Below are positions 34,170 through 46,545 of a stretch of 64,000 nucleotides of DNA, piece by piece. Numbering within the stretch: position 1 is the first letter of the stretch; every line of letters begins with the position of its first letter. The position numbers and the translations under genes are program-made. The notes under the pieces are model-generated. The model was not told the DNA's origin and did not search any database. It saw nothing but the letters and a program-made list of their open reading frames with translations. Source of the DNA: Anthonomus grandis grandis (lineage: Eukaryota; Arthropoda; Insecta; Coleoptera; Curculionidae); contig NC_065558.1 of assembly GCF_022605725.1 (NCBI RefSeq), positions 1,798,001 to 1,862,000 of the forward strand, read 5' to 3'.

Positions 34170-34560
34170 GCCAAGTAACTAACTAAAATCGAATAATATC
34201 GTACCACATTCCAGACGCATCACCGAGAAACCTTAAACGTACGTTCGGCGCCATTTGAAATAATTTAAAATAATTCTCACGAATTGGTGAACGCGTCGGA
34301 CGAATTTCAAATATTTCGAATATTTCAAATCGGCTCGGACCCCCGTTTAAGGATTTGCCGAGATCTATTATAATTTGTACGACTAAATGGTGTAGTGCAA
34401 CGTTGCCGATTGGCGGCCGTGTTCTTGGCCAATGTTGCAATTCTGTTTAATTTAATATTAAAGTAGTGTAACTATGTGAAATCACTTCCGCGTCATCCTG
34501 CACCCAGTCAACACGTGGTCGTTCTATTCCTTTCCTATCCTTCGGATTCCTTTTCTTAAC
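34170..34560. promoter_or_regulatory. GC-richer island with inverted CCAAT boxes
   Basis: G+C-rich block with ATTGG at 34409-34413 and CCAAT at 34429-34433 within a larger imperfect palindrome (GCAACGTTGCC ... GGCCAATGTTGC). It resembles a promoter or NF-Y-type site, but no downstream gene is seen. The 85-codon minus-strand frame 34183-34440 has no known domain. Confidence 0.35.
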
Positions 34561-34599
34561 CCTTTTCTACCCCTTGACTTGAAAAAATCACTCAAGTGT

Positions 34600-35370
34600 C
34601 TAAAATTTCATTATTAGAAGAATATCATTCCAGGCAGACGAGTCAACATTTTTGTTATGTCAAGAAGATGAAGTAACCTGTGACGTAAGCTTAACTACCT
34701 GAAATTATAAAGAAAATTTTTGTCAATTCCAGGCAGTTATTTCATGAAGGTGAAGTAACCTTATAGCTTAACTACCAGCTATTTCAAAATGTTCTTTTGT
34801 TAATTTCAGGCAGTTGAGACAACGTCACAGATTAACTTGAGATTTTCGTGCCTGAGATTTTGTGCCTCAGATTTTCTTTAAATTCTAAGGTATTATTCAG
34901 GTAGTCGAGGTACCAAATTCCAAGACGTAAGCTTAATTAACTGGAATTGCATATTTTTTTTTTATTTCAGGCAGTTGAGACAACTTCACAGATTAACATC
35001 AAGTGCCTGAATTTAAAAAATTACTCAAGTGTCTGAAATTGAATTATTAGAAGAAAATTATTCTAGGCAGTCGAGTCAACATTTTTGTTAGTTCAGAAAG
35101 CGAAAGTAACTCCGTAACGTTAGCTTAAGTACCTGAAATTTCAAAATATTTTTTGTTAATATTAGGCAGTTAAGATAACGTCACAGATTAACCTCAAGTG
35201 CCTGAATTAAAAACACCACTTAAGTGTCTAAAATTTCATTAATAAAAAAAGATAATTCTAGGTAGTCGAGACGACATTCTGGTTATTTTGGAAATGTGAA
35301 GTCACTCCATGACGTAATTATTTTTTGTTAATTCTAGGCAGTTAAGAAGTGCGTGAGATTTTCTTTAAAT
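34600..35370. repeat. Degenerate tandem repeat built on CAGGCAGTTGA
   Basis: Blocks of about 100-170 bp each begin TTCCAGGCAG(T)TGAG or a variant (34629, 34729, 34806, 34966, 35063, 35164, 35333), continue through CAACGTCACAGATTAAC, and often end AAGTGCCTGAATT. Each unit thus carries the motif in both orientations and could form a weak hairpin. No coding frame. Confidence 0.75.
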
Positions 35371-36469
35371 TCTAAAATCATTCATCAAGTTTATTTATTT
35401 ACAGTGAAGGTATTAATTGTTTTTTTCTTATATGCGATAGAATTTTGATTTTGTAAAGAGTTATCCAAATGTAAGAGATATAATTCTTCGCTTACCTTTT
35501 TAACTGCGTCTTAGCTACAATATTTTTCAGCTTTTGTAAGATAACAAAAATTAAAAAATAAAACGATTAATTCTAAAAATATCAAGGTTTTTCCTCAGTC
35601 TTTGCTACTGTAATTTTTACGCTTTAAAAAGCATGTTTTAGACACACTTTAATTGCATCTTCAATTTTCATATTAAAGAGTTTAACTGCTTTGTCTAAGC
35701 AGTCCTTTGGAAAGCTTTACAATTTTTAGTATTTTTCATTATATAAAATATGTAGGAAAATAATTTTTAAAATAGAAAAAGCTTGCCTCAACACATAAAT
35801 CTAATTTTGTTTAAATTTTCATAATTTGTAATACTTAAGCTCCATTTTTGGTCATATTTTTTCATATTGTTTTTTCTAATTTTTTATTAAAATTTATTAC
35901 TTAATTTACTGGCTTTTAGACATTTCAAAGACGTAATAAAAATATTAAGGAAGGTACATTTTAATGACTCACTGAGGGTCAGTTGTTGATAAATTAAAAA
36001 AAATTATTCAGAAGAAAGTAAAAATTATAAAATTTAAAAAGATGAATTTTTGAGACCATTTATAATTAAAAAAAAAATTAAATTTTTATTATTGAATTCC
36101 GATAATTATTTTTTAACTTAAACCTTTAAAAGAATTCTGTTAATTTTTATATTATTCTTTTAATAATGTGCCATTAAATATAGCCTAGACTTCCTTGAAT
36201 AGATTTTTTTTTAATATCATCAAATATTTTTATTTATTTTTTTTTGTACTTTATAGTGCATGTTTTATTTAAAATATCATGCAAATAAAAAACATTTAAA
36301 ATTACTTGGAATAAAGTTTTGTGCTAAACACACCGACAAATATGAAAATTAAAACCGCCATAATATTTAATTAAAAAAATTATTCAATAGGAAAAAATTA
36401 TTGTCGAATTTGTTTACAATTAAATATAAATTTTAATAGTTTGGAGAATGGTGTCCATGTTCTGGGATG
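35371..36469. other. AT-rich stretch, nothing recognised
   Basis: Very AT-rich with poly-A/T runs, no open frame of note, and no repeat ends that I can see. Confidence 0.3.
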
Positions 36470-36630
36470 TATTTTTATAGGTATTTGCTAGCAAACACAG
36501 TAGAAATTAAAGGTCTTATTTCACCAGAAATTCCTTTTATTATGACGACCGGTTTCGCGATTACAATATCATCGCATCATCAGGTCGAGGACTAAAAGTA
36601 AAAGACACAATTTACATAGATACTACGCTT
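36470..36630 (-). mobile_element. Penelope-like pLTR fragment, minus strand
   Basis: Contains a hammerhead motif (36544-36586, minus) and a following AAAAGGAATTTCTGGTGAAA tail. It lies alone; no RT or endonuclease frame is seen on its 5' side (36630-37300). Confidence 0.5.
36544..36586 (-). ncRNA. Hammerhead ribozyme motif with GUC site
   Basis: Minus strand: stem I GAC (36586-36584), CUGAUGA (36583-36577), stem II GCGAU...AUCGC, GAAA (36556-36553), two-pair helix III AC/GU with a CG loop, cleavage triplet GUC ending at 36547, then GUC (36546-36544) pairing with stem I. All invariant core bases are present, and the cleavage triplet is the canonical GUC. Confidence 0.65.
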
Positions 36631-37340
36631 ATCAAAAATTGGTAAAATGCTGAATAAAATCGAATTTTAAAGCGTACTTACATTGTTAAAAACGAGATTT
36701 GTCAAAACAAAACAAAAGCACATATAGAACGGTACAGCTAAAATTAAGCAAGTAAATCTTATCGTAAGATAACAAATAATACACTTAGGTTTAAAACAAT
36801 AACATCTAAAAAGCACCGTTACAACACAATAGACAAAACGATCTAAAAACTATGATAACCGCCATTCAAACTAATCTGACCAACAGAGTCATCTATATCT
36901 AGTTTTCATAATTAAGAAAGAACGTTACAAAGAAATCTATATTTTATATCCTATAACCGAATGGGTACTAGATAGCGGTACCCACAGTAACTTTAAAATA
37001 TTAAACCTATGCACTACGCCCATGGCCACTTTCCAAGCTAAAAACCAGTTCGCTTTCCGTCCATTCTAAATACTATATGCCTTTTTGAGTAGTGCATTTT
37101 CATCGCGAATAATATACATTTTATTTTTACCACTTAACTTGAATTGTATATTTTCGATGCGAAGTTTTGATTGGACCAGAGAAAAATAAGGAAAACTGTA
37201 GTTGGTTTTTGAAATTTCCATACTAAACTTAGCTGCTTAAAAATTAGACTTTTTAATAACAACCAAATCCCCTAAGGGCTGTTATTACAAACCCTTTACG
37301 CCGGACTAACTTTTTAATACTTTAAATAAAGCTTTCCCCA
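36631..37340. other. No recognised gene
   Basis: AT-rich with moderate complexity. It could be the 5' part of the pLTR-bearing element, but I find no motif to support this. Confidence 0.2.
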
Positions 37341-39303
37341 ATTTACATGGGTTTCCATATATGTAAAGCAAGCACACTAGCGTTTAATCCACCCAGTAAA
37401 AGTTAAATAAAGCACACCGAGTGCTAATGTGTCCAAATAAACGTTGTCCCTTAAATTAACATCGAAAGTATTTCATTAATTCTAAGTAAACTTATTAATA
37501 CAAAAAAAACGTGCTTTATGTATCAAAATGATCACCATGAATCCCCTTTATAAACTTTCAAAGAAATACTGTGTCAGTGGGACTCAAAATCTCTTGTTAA
37601 AGATTCTTGGTTCACCTCTTGGACTGGTTTAGGCCCTTGGCTCACAAATCTCACTTTAACTCATTGAGTTCTTAAGCTACAAAAGCTTTCGCATACTAAA
37701 TTGCTCACTAAAGAACGCACTAACTGCGAGTGAAAACTTCTTAAAAATTACTTGAATAGTTTTTGAATTATCCTACCTGGAACATATGTCTGCAAGATAT
37801 GACTGTCCTGGAAACCTAAAGTGCTGTAATTCAACAATTATTTGAGCTAAAAACGTGTTTTATGTATCAAAATGATCCTCAAGAATCCCTATAAAACCTC
37901 CCAAAGAATTATTTTTAATACTGTTACATTATTCCAACTCTCATGAAAATCGGGGGGAAATTAAGGGAATTATACTTGTTTTTCTACTTAAAAAAATTTA
38001 ACACATTTTTTCATATTTAATTTTTTACGCTAGAAATATCCAATTTTTCAATTTTTTTATTGATACACTTTTTGTTCTAAATTAAATACCCAATCTACTA
38101 ATTTAACTCTTATAAAAATCAGTGGGAAATTAAGGAAATTATACCTGTTTTTCTACTTGGAAGTTTTATTAACTTAACACATTTTTTTAAATTAATTTTT
38201 CACTCCAAAAATATCCAATTTTTTAATATTTTTATAGATACACTTTTTGTTCTAAATTAAATTTACATGGGTTTCCATATATGTAAATCAAGCACACTAG
38301 CGTTTAATCCACCTAGCAAGAGTTAAATATAGCCTACCGAGTGCTAATGTGTCCAAATAAACGTTGTCCCTTAAATTAACATCGAAAATATTCTATTAAT
38401 CCTAGGTAAACTTATTAATACACAAAAACGTGCTTTATGTATCAAAATGATCACCATGAATCCCCTTTATAAACTCCCAAAGAAATACTGTGTCAGTGGG
38501 ACTCAAAATCTCTTGTTAAAGATTCTTGGTTCACCTCTTGGACTGGTTTAGGACCTTGGCTCACAAATCTCACTTTAACTCATTGAGTTCTGAAGCTACA
38601 AAAAGCTTTCGCATATCAAATTGTTCACTAAAGAACACACTAATTGCGAGTGGAAACTTCTTAAAAATTACTCGAATAGTTTTTGAAATATTCTACCTGG
38701 AACATATGTCTTCAAGATATGACTGTCCTGGAAACCTAAAGTAATGTAATTCAACAACTATTTGAGCTAAACACGTGCTTTATATAGCAAAATGATTCCC
38801 AAGGACCCCTGTAGAACCTCTTAAAGAAATATTTTTAATACTGTTAATATAATCTAACTTTCATGAAAATCGGTGGGGAATTAAGGGAATTATACCTGTT
38901 TTTCTACTTGGAAGTTTTATTAACTTAACACATTTTTTATTATTTAATTTTTTACTGTGAAATTATCTAATTTTTCATTTTTTTTATAGATATACCTTTT
39001 GCTTTAAATTGAATACCCTGTTCATTAATCTAACTTTCATGAAAATCGGTAGGAAATTAGGATAATTATACCTGTTTTTCTAGTTAAAAAAATTTAGCAC
39101 ATTTTTTCATCATTATTTTTTTACTCTAAAAATATCCAATTTTTCAATTTTTTTATAGATACACTTTTTGTTCAAAATTAAATTTACATGGGTTTCCATA
39201 TGTGTAAATCAAACACACTACAGTTTAATCCACCCAGCAAGAGTTAAATAAAGCACACATTAATCAATAAATTAACATCGAAAATATTTCATTAATCCTA
39301 AGT
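37341..39303. repeat. Tandem duplication, 920-bp period, 2.1 copies
   Basis: ATTTACATGGGTTTCCATAT occurs at 37341, 38261 and 39182, 920 and 921 bp apart, and the sequences that follow are near-identical across two full units with a third partial one to about 39303. Inside each unit smaller blocks (GAAAATCGG...GGGAAATTA, ACTTTTTGTTCTAAATTAA) repeat again, so the region grew by nested duplications. No long frame is conserved between units; the 72-codon frame at 38526-38744 is disrupted in the first unit. Confidence 0.9.
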
Positions 39304-39309
39304 AAACTT

Positions 39310-40060
39310 GTTAATAAACAAACAACATAAAAAAAACCGAAGTTGACTCCTAATTGCCACAATTAAGGCCCCAACCGGATCCGTATATACCACCACACGT
39401 GGAAAAGAGCTTTTTACCTCTCATCTCGCAGTACGATTTTAAAAAGTGCCCTTAAAAGCTGCACGGCGCTGAAATAATTAAAAGCCGGCATCGCAAAAGT
39501 TATTTCGCGAATTAATTAGCGCTTTCAATTAATCCGGGGGGCTGCATTTGAACGGGGAACAGCAACATTAAATATGGCCGCCGCCTTTCCGGAACTACTT
39601 AACATATTAGAGACCGTTTAGCTTTCGGATATTATGTAGATCAAAGTTTATCGTCGGGTAGGGGAAACCTGGTTTTTTTTTATTTTGCCAGAGAACCTTG
39701 TAATTAGCTTGCTTTCGAGGTCTATTAAGTGCTCAGCGGCGGGCTTTTTAAAGGTATGAAAATATACATATTTTCTTTTTTCTCTTATTTTTTTATTGGT
39801 CAAGCAATGATGCTAAATAAAGACAGATTATAACTGGGCATACCTATCTTTTAAATACCTGCCCATAAAGGCATTTAACTGTTGCGGTATGTAGTGGTTT
39901 TCCAATGCGTACGCCAACACGGAAGCATTGTTAACATAACTGGAAAATTTAGGATCGGTACACGGCGGGCATTTATGTCGTTCTTTAAAGCCCGCCTACC
40001 CCGGGTATGTTAAAACGTTTCTAGTAAATTTAACCAATAACATTTATAGTCCGGATTAAG
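39310..40060. promoter_or_regulatory. GC-richer island
   Basis: A clear compositional island after the tandem repeat, with TAATTAAAAGC, GAATTAATTAGCGC and CAATTAATCC sites typical of homeodomain targets, and no frame or transposon signature. Possible enhancer. Confidence 0.4.
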
Positions 40061-40763
40061 CGGGAAATAGTTAAGTAAAGAGATGCATACAATTTGGCTA
40101 AAGTGATTTGGAACGAAGTCATTCAAAGTTTGATAATAAATTTCGGGGCTTAAATTGAATCTCCTGCTACTGCTGCTGCTGCTTTCTCTTGGATGCCACC
40201 CTCGGATTTGCCGTACAACCGGTTTTCTTTAATCGGACTTATTAAAAAAAGTTTATTATGCGAGTTTTATAATTGGGAAGAGTTTTACTTAAGGACTCAG
40301 GTTGTTTTATTCTAGTCATTTTAATGTATAGGTGTGTACAATACCGGATACTTTTTTATTAAGAAAAAATCGAAAGGAAAATTGGTGTCTCGTAAATCAT
40401 TGCTTTAATGTCAACATTTTTTTATCTTACAAATTTGCCATTGGTTTTTAGGGTCTTGCACTCATATTTTCCATGTTTTTTTTTATTTATCTAGTTTTTT
40501 CTGTAATAGTTTAAAAGGTTTAATATCAGATGATCCCAATTGCCTCTAAGAATGCATTAAACTCCCGGGGGTTATTGGCTCAGTTAATAACTGGTCCATG
40601 AAAAATTGCAGTGCCGTAGAACTATGGGCAGTTTGTTTGCTTGCAACATTTCTGATGCAATGATGCTAAATGCTCATGTAGAAGTGACAAGAAAGACGCA
40701 CTTTATAATATCATAAAAATGTGTCACTTATTTTGACAGGCGCATAACTATACTATTCCTCTT
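40061..40763. other. No recognised gene; short CTG run
   Basis: (CTG)-type triplet run at 40166-40182. The remainder is unremarkable AT-rich DNA. Confidence 0.25.
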
Positions 40764-40830
40764 TAATAAAATATAATAATAATAATAGTAATAATAATAA
40801 TAATCTTTATTTAGTATAAATAGCTACATA
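40764..40830 (-). repeat. (AAT)n tract, probable non-LTR tail on minus strand
   Basis: AATAATAATAATCTTTATTT: read on the minus strand this is AAATAAAGATTATTATTATT, the form of a retrotransposon polyadenylation signal plus microsatellite-like tail. The body (to about 41000) is too decayed to identify. Confidence 0.5.
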
Positions 40831-41929
40831 CAAAAATAAAGAGTTTCCCAAAAAATTATTAAAAATAAAAATATATATAATATTATAAATACATCAAATT
40901 AAATTAAATTAAAGAAAAATAAATATTGATAAGATACTCTCTAAAGAAATCAACGTATATTAGAAAAAGGGTCAGCAACATTGACTGCACTGTTGATTCC
41001 ACCGATATGAGTAATCTTTACCAGTGACGTCGTAAAAAAATATTTGCATGATAAATATTTATTATTAATAGATTATGCTTTAAATTATAAATAATATGAC
41101 CGTTTATGAACTCTTTATGCTATTTTTAACGCACTTCTTTGGAGTAAAAGTACTTATCTAATAAAAAGCATTTCTATGGAAATTAAATATTTTATAATTA
41201 ATATAATAAGTTTTTATTATTCTACGTTTATGACGACGGTTGCCCCTTGATATGATGTTATGACAATTCACAAATGCCGAATGTAAACACAACATTTCGC
41301 AATATGACATCAGCTTTTGTCTGCGGTGTTGCCATTTTAAATTTTTTTGAAGCGGTTTTAGGAATAAAAATGTTAATAATTTTTTTTTGCTTTGAAGATG
41401 TTATTTTTGCCCTTAAAAAAACATATAAGGTAACAAGGTAAATTACCAGTATTATGCAGTATTTCCTCTTGTGGAAATGCGTGTAAGCTTGACAACAGAG
41501 AATCGATGAATATGTTGGTAAATGAAACATCCTCCTTTCCCCTGTGCACATGTTGAACTTAAACAAATTTGTTGTTTACTAATTTTAGCCTTTCAATGTT
41601 CTAAGTGTAAATGCTTCTAAATGTAGTGCAGTTTCCTATACTTCAAACTTAATTTTTACGTAAATTAATTATTACGTTAATTTATTTGCTAAAGATCTTC
41701 CAATTTATGCTGCCTTTTATTTAAATTAATACTGCTTGTGCAGCTTAACTAACTTTTTAGGAATATTCCCTAAAATAGACCCCAACAGGAAATTGAAATT
41801 TGAAAAACTTAATACAAATAAATAGACTTTTCTTTGCATAAATTGAACTTTAAAAACAGGTATTAATCATCACGTAATTCCATAAAAAAAAATCCAAAAT
41901 AATTCAACAAAAAAAAAAAAAAACCGTGC
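40831..41929. other. AT-rich stretch, no recognised gene
   Basis: A 102-codon minus-strand frame (41258-41566) contains a hydrophobic stretch, but it has no family signature and lies in ordinary AT-rich sequence. I do not support it as a gene. Confidence 0.25.
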
Positions 41930-42250
41930 TAAATACAGTACTTATGGGACAAACGTTGCGTGTCGGGCAACATGCCGCGAGGTTCACATACACCCTCGAC
42001 CCCGCGCTATCCAGACTGTTCCATAATTCAAAACGGCGGCTATTAGTCATCTAATATCGATCCGGCATTAATTTGTTTTAGAAATCGCTTGTACCTTTAG
42101 AGAAATTTACATATACGCCGCAGCTACTGTTACTACTGCTGCTGCTGTTGCATTACGATGGGTTTGTTTGTGTTTATTTTCGGACCTGGAATAATACGAC
42201 CTGATCCAGGGAGAGCGGGAGATTTAAAACGGGATAAATTAACAGAGCAA
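41930..42250. promoter_or_regulatory. GC-richer island
   Basis: G+C-rich block with a (CTG)n-like run at 42127-42150 and no frame or repeat ends. Possible noncoding element. Confidence 0.3.
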
Positions 42251-42489
42251 TTATTTGAGAGTGATAGAGATATTAGCAGTGAAAAATTCGCAAGACCTTC
42301 GCGTCCAAAGTACAGGTTTTTACATAAAATGACATAATTTTAAATTATTAGTGCTGTCGAAAATGGTCCAAGCATAAGCACCAGATTACAATTACTTATT
42401 AATCTATGGTATTATTCTATTTGGGGAATTCTTCACGTTAATTGTTCATACTCTCAATTGTGTAATTGGAATAATATACATCGAAGGTT

Positions 42490-42700
42490 TTATAGATATA
42501 TATTTTATTCATTGATGAAGCACAGTTCACGCTTGATGGTATAAATAATTTTCTCAAGAAACAGGTGGTCTTATGAAAATTACCCCTAAACATAATTTCC
42601 AACATAAGTTTAGTATTAATATGTGGTTAATGGTCAACTTATAATCGACGGTAGTCTTACAGGAGAAAAATATTAAAATTTTTATTGTCATTTTCAAATA
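42490..42700 (+). pseudogene. Tc1/mariner transposase relic (first Asp block)
   Basis: Codons from 42508 read FIDEAQFTLDGINNF, the DEA.F block around the first catalytic Asp (codon 42514) of Tc1/mariner transposases. After frame changes come RWSYEN, HKFSINMW and DGSLTGEKY, in family order. The second and third Asp blocks are missing. It is similar in type to the element at 52132-54638. Confidence 0.7.
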
Positions 42701-44420
42701 TTCCGAAGTAAATTTTTGTAAATTTTAAGACCTCATTTTCAGGCAATTGAAATTATTTTCTAATGTCTTTTTCCAGGTCAGTGACGGTTTGTTTTAATTA
42801 AAAAAAAAACAGTTTTCTGAAAAAACAAATTAACTGTATCTGTCTAAGGGGTATTTAAAAAGGCAACTACGTAGTAAAAATTTCCAGTCATTTCAACTGC
42901 CTGAAAGTGACTAGTAAAAAACATTTAAAAAAATGATAAATTAAAAGTAATGGAAGAATTAAAAAGTAACGTCAACTGCCTGAGAGGGATCAAGAAACTG
43001 AAAAAAAATGAAAAGTAACTTTAACTGCTTGGGAACAAATAATATCGACTGCTCGAAAAATTGTCAAAGTCAATATTAACGTTTTTCCAGGCAATTAACG
43101 TTATTTATTTTCAGGACGTTATTTTCAGATCTTCCGAAGTCGTTTTTTGTACCTTTTATCCTCACTTATTTAAAGATAGTTGTAGTTATTTGTTTTTCGG
43201 ACAAATTACATAACAATCAAACGTATCGATATATTTTTTTAACCTTTCCCTTTCAACAGTCATTGTCAGGCAAATCCCGATATACTCGTATTTTTATAGA
43301 CACTTGACATTATTCCTAAGTAAAAATATAACTAAAATCATTTGACTGAAATATATCATAAACTGGAAACATACTGAACTGGTTGAATAGCGACGAAAAA
43401 TTTTATTGAAAATTTAAAAACATTTTGTTACATTTTTTTTTTAGTTTTGCTATAATAAAATTAGATGTGTCCTAATTTTTTTAAATTCAAATAAATCGAA
43501 AACGGTTGCTCATATCAACTTTTAACAGGTATACCTTTTTGACGTAAAACTGATAAAGAAATTTATTAATTTGCTTAAAAGTGGTATACAGGGCCGTATC
43601 AAAATGTTGTAATCGTTCAAATCAAATCAAAATTCCAATTTTTTCTCAAATATTTACCTTATCAAAGATTTTATTTAGAAAATAGAAAAATGGCCTTGTG
43701 AGCCCCTATTTGTATAAACTTTTATATCTATTTTTGGACCCTAAATATGCACCTGAAGTATTGGCATTAGCTCATAAATTACTCTGAGTTTTAGAGTCCA
43801 GATGTTGGAGAAATGGACTCTTATTGGGGTATAGAGGAGGCAGTAGTCCTACATTTTCAAAGAGGTTTCTAATTTTGTATGTAAGACATGTTATATATAT
43901 TTTTTTAAGTTCTTTTTGGCATTTTTTTCAAGTATTTTTTTATAGTAGTTATATTTTGCTTTTCTTAGGCAGTTAAAGTCATTTTTTTTACTTAGATATT
44001 TGTAAATTAATTTTTATTATCATAAAGGATTTTTTTCTTCCAGGCAGTTGAATTTAATATACTCTTAAAAAATAAAAATTTGTTTTAGAGTTTTTAGTAT
44101 TAAATAGTAGTTGAAAATTTATTTTACTCCTCTACATTGTAAAAAAAAAATTCGAATCAACCGTTGAGCTTTTTTCAAAATTTCAAAAATTTAAGGTCAT
44201 ATGAAATTATGTTTAAATAGTTAAAATCACTATGTTGAATCATAAAATTGATTTTTTTTTCATATTTTTTCAATTTAAATTCCACATTTTTATTTTTTTG
44301 AACTTAATTTCTCAAATTTCTGTTTTATTATTTTTTTAATGATATTTTGCTTATCTGGCCTAAAAACTGCCTGAAGTCAACCAAAAAAAAAAAAATAAAA
44401 ACAGCAAAATTATCAATTGT
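42701..44420. repeat. AT-rich region rich in CAGGCA/TGCCTG motifs
   Basis: CAGGCAATTGAAATTA (42741), TCAACTGCCTGAAAG (42893), TCAACTGCCTGAGAG (42972), CCAGGCAATTAACG (43087), AGGCAGTTAAAGTCA (43966), CCAGGCAGTTGAATTT (44040) and AACTGCCTGAAG (44366) occur in both orientations. Otherwise AT-rich; no gene. Confidence 0.6.
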
Positions 44421-46019
44421 CTTTAAAAAATTGTAAATAATAATTTTTTCTATTTATCAGAGTGTTTTTTAATATTTTTTCGTTAAAATCGTACATATAT
44501 GTATTTCATGGATCAGCAAACCAATTAAACTCATTTAAATGCCCGATAAAACATTTTAACATTTCATATTATAGAACTAATTATTGCACTAATAAATGCA
44601 TAACTTAATTGGACCCGATGGACATTTTTCTAAAGTCGGTTTTATGTATTTTAATCCTAATTGTTATAAAATCCAACTGCTTATATCGATAGATCGTCGG
44701 CAAATAATCAAAATCGTGGCACTTATATATACATACATACACACAACACAAGAAGTTTTTTAAATAAGCAAACAGAATGGGTCTGCATACGAAACCCTCT
44801 CAATAAAATGCGGACCTCTCTTTTTACCCCGGACTCCCACTTCAATTAGTTATAATGTGATTTGGTCCTTCGAAAGGGCTTCGTTATATTTTGATGAGGA
44901 TGTCCATTCTTTCGTCGTGGTCAGCTTAAAATAGAGACCCTTAGCAATTAATTTGAAAAAGTTTTTCTATCTAATATTTAAGGTTTTACCTCAATATATC
45001 GAGCCTAATTACAATAAAACGTTTAAGAGCTTTTAAGAGTGATAAATTTGATTGTAATGTTGGATTTTGACGTCCCTATTTCATAATTTTTTTATTAAGT
45101 GTTTGGAAAAGAAAAAGTGTGCCTACCTTGTTAGGTTTGGTTTTGTTTCCGGATTTTTATAATAAAAACAAGGACAATTATAATTAATTTTTTAAGTAAA
45201 AAAAAATTACTTCAGAAATCATTAGCTTGATTATATATGTATATAACTTAATGGGACATGATGAACATTTTTGTTTACTATGAAAGGCATTTATTTATTC
45301 CAAGACGAATATATAAAAAAATCTTATTTATATATCACTTGACAAAACATCTTTTTAAACTTACACATTTATAGGTATAAGCACTTATATTATAGAATTC
45401 GAGTTGTCCCTTATTACAAATTTATTACATATAGTTAATATCACATTATGTATATTATATAATAGTAATAAAATCTAGTCTTTTCTATTCTATTGTCTTT
45501 TATTTCTTTTAATGGAAAATATTGTATAATTTAATTTCTTTCTGATAAATTCCTAAATCCCATTGAAGTAAAGTTTCAAAGTTATGTAAACTATTAATAT
45601 AAGTAGAGAGTTTTTTCACCTCATTACAATATACAAAATTATTTCAAGTTTGTATATGGTCTTTCAATATAAAAAATTTAGAAATGTTTATAGAGCTGAT
45701 TAGTATGGTACATAATTGATAGTTGGTAAATATGGTTTTGAGTGGATTTATAAAGACTATTGTAGCTGTACCTTAACATTATGTAAGCATAATATAAATT
45801 TAAGCTTAACATATATGTACAGAATTCTATATGTAATTTAAATTAAATTTTAAATGTCTGCAGACTATGATAATGAAATTAAAGGCCTTAAATAATTAAT
45901 AGTATTAACATGCTTAGTTCGAAAATAATGTCTATACTAATATTTTTATTTTTCTTGGCCTATTAATATGTACTAATATTTTAAAATTTTTTTGTGTGTT
46001 TGGAAAAAACATCAAAAAT
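44421..46019. other. AT-rich stretch with a small dispersed repeat
   Basis: ATGCATAACTTAATTGGAC...ATGGACATTTTT near 44598 has relatives near 45246 and 48820. 44640-44960 is a little more G+C-rich. No coding frame is supported. Confidence 0.35.
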
Positions 46020-46340
46020 AGCTTCTATTGACATTTTAAGTGTGTGCATTCATGTGAATGGACAAAAAAAAGGCTACTTTTTGGGTATAATATTGGCTCT
46101 AACTTAACTTTTAAGACTCATGTAGACTATATTATAAAAAAAATTGTAAAGAAAGTGAGATTTGTAGCAAAAATAGGGCAAAATTTGTCGATATTTATAG
46201 TATCTTATAAATATAACACCAATGCTCAATATTGTGCTATTCAAATGTCTGTTAGAGTTTAACGAATGACCTAAAAACCTGTGATAACATCAACCAATTT
46301 AAACGCTTACTGATGGCAAATATTTTAAATTAGGTCTTAT
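46020..46340 (+). pseudogene. Non-LTR retrotransposon RT C-terminus
   Basis: The frame at 46044-46262 contains FGYNIGSNLTFKTHVDYIIK and KVRFVAKIGQNLS, matching the thumb region after YADD in jockey/CR1-type RTs (YLG.IID..L.F..H.DYI.KK...K). A second frame then gives SLTNDLKTCDNINQFKRLL, the usual C-terminal tail, ending at about 46335. It is 5'-truncated, with a deletion near 46215. Confidence 0.8.
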
Positions 46341-46545
46341 GTTGTAATACGACTTTAATCCCAATCTACATGTTAATTCTATTTTAGTCATGTTTAGTGT
46401 TTGAGTGCTTATTATTTTATATTTACCATAAGTGTTTTTTTACTTCCGCGTTTTAAATTAGTTTTTATTACTTGTATTGTATTTATTATTTAAACCCACT
46501 GAAATTAACATGTAGCATTTCATTGCGTCATTTTCGAAACACACT
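46341..46545 (+). repeat. Retrotransposon 3' untranslated region, copy 1
   Basis: Follows the RT tail. 46450-46530 (TTTTAAATTAGTTTTTATTA...ATGTAGCAT) is closely matched at 48565-48635, showing it is the 3' end of a repeated element. Confidence 0.65.

Noticed and set aside
34183..34440. 85-codon minus-strand frame with ATG
   Set aside because: Contains a simple FEIFEIFEI repeat from AT-rich DNA and matches no family that I know.
41258..41566. 102-codon minus-strand frame
   Set aside because: No family signature; the hydrophobic part reflects AT-rich codons.
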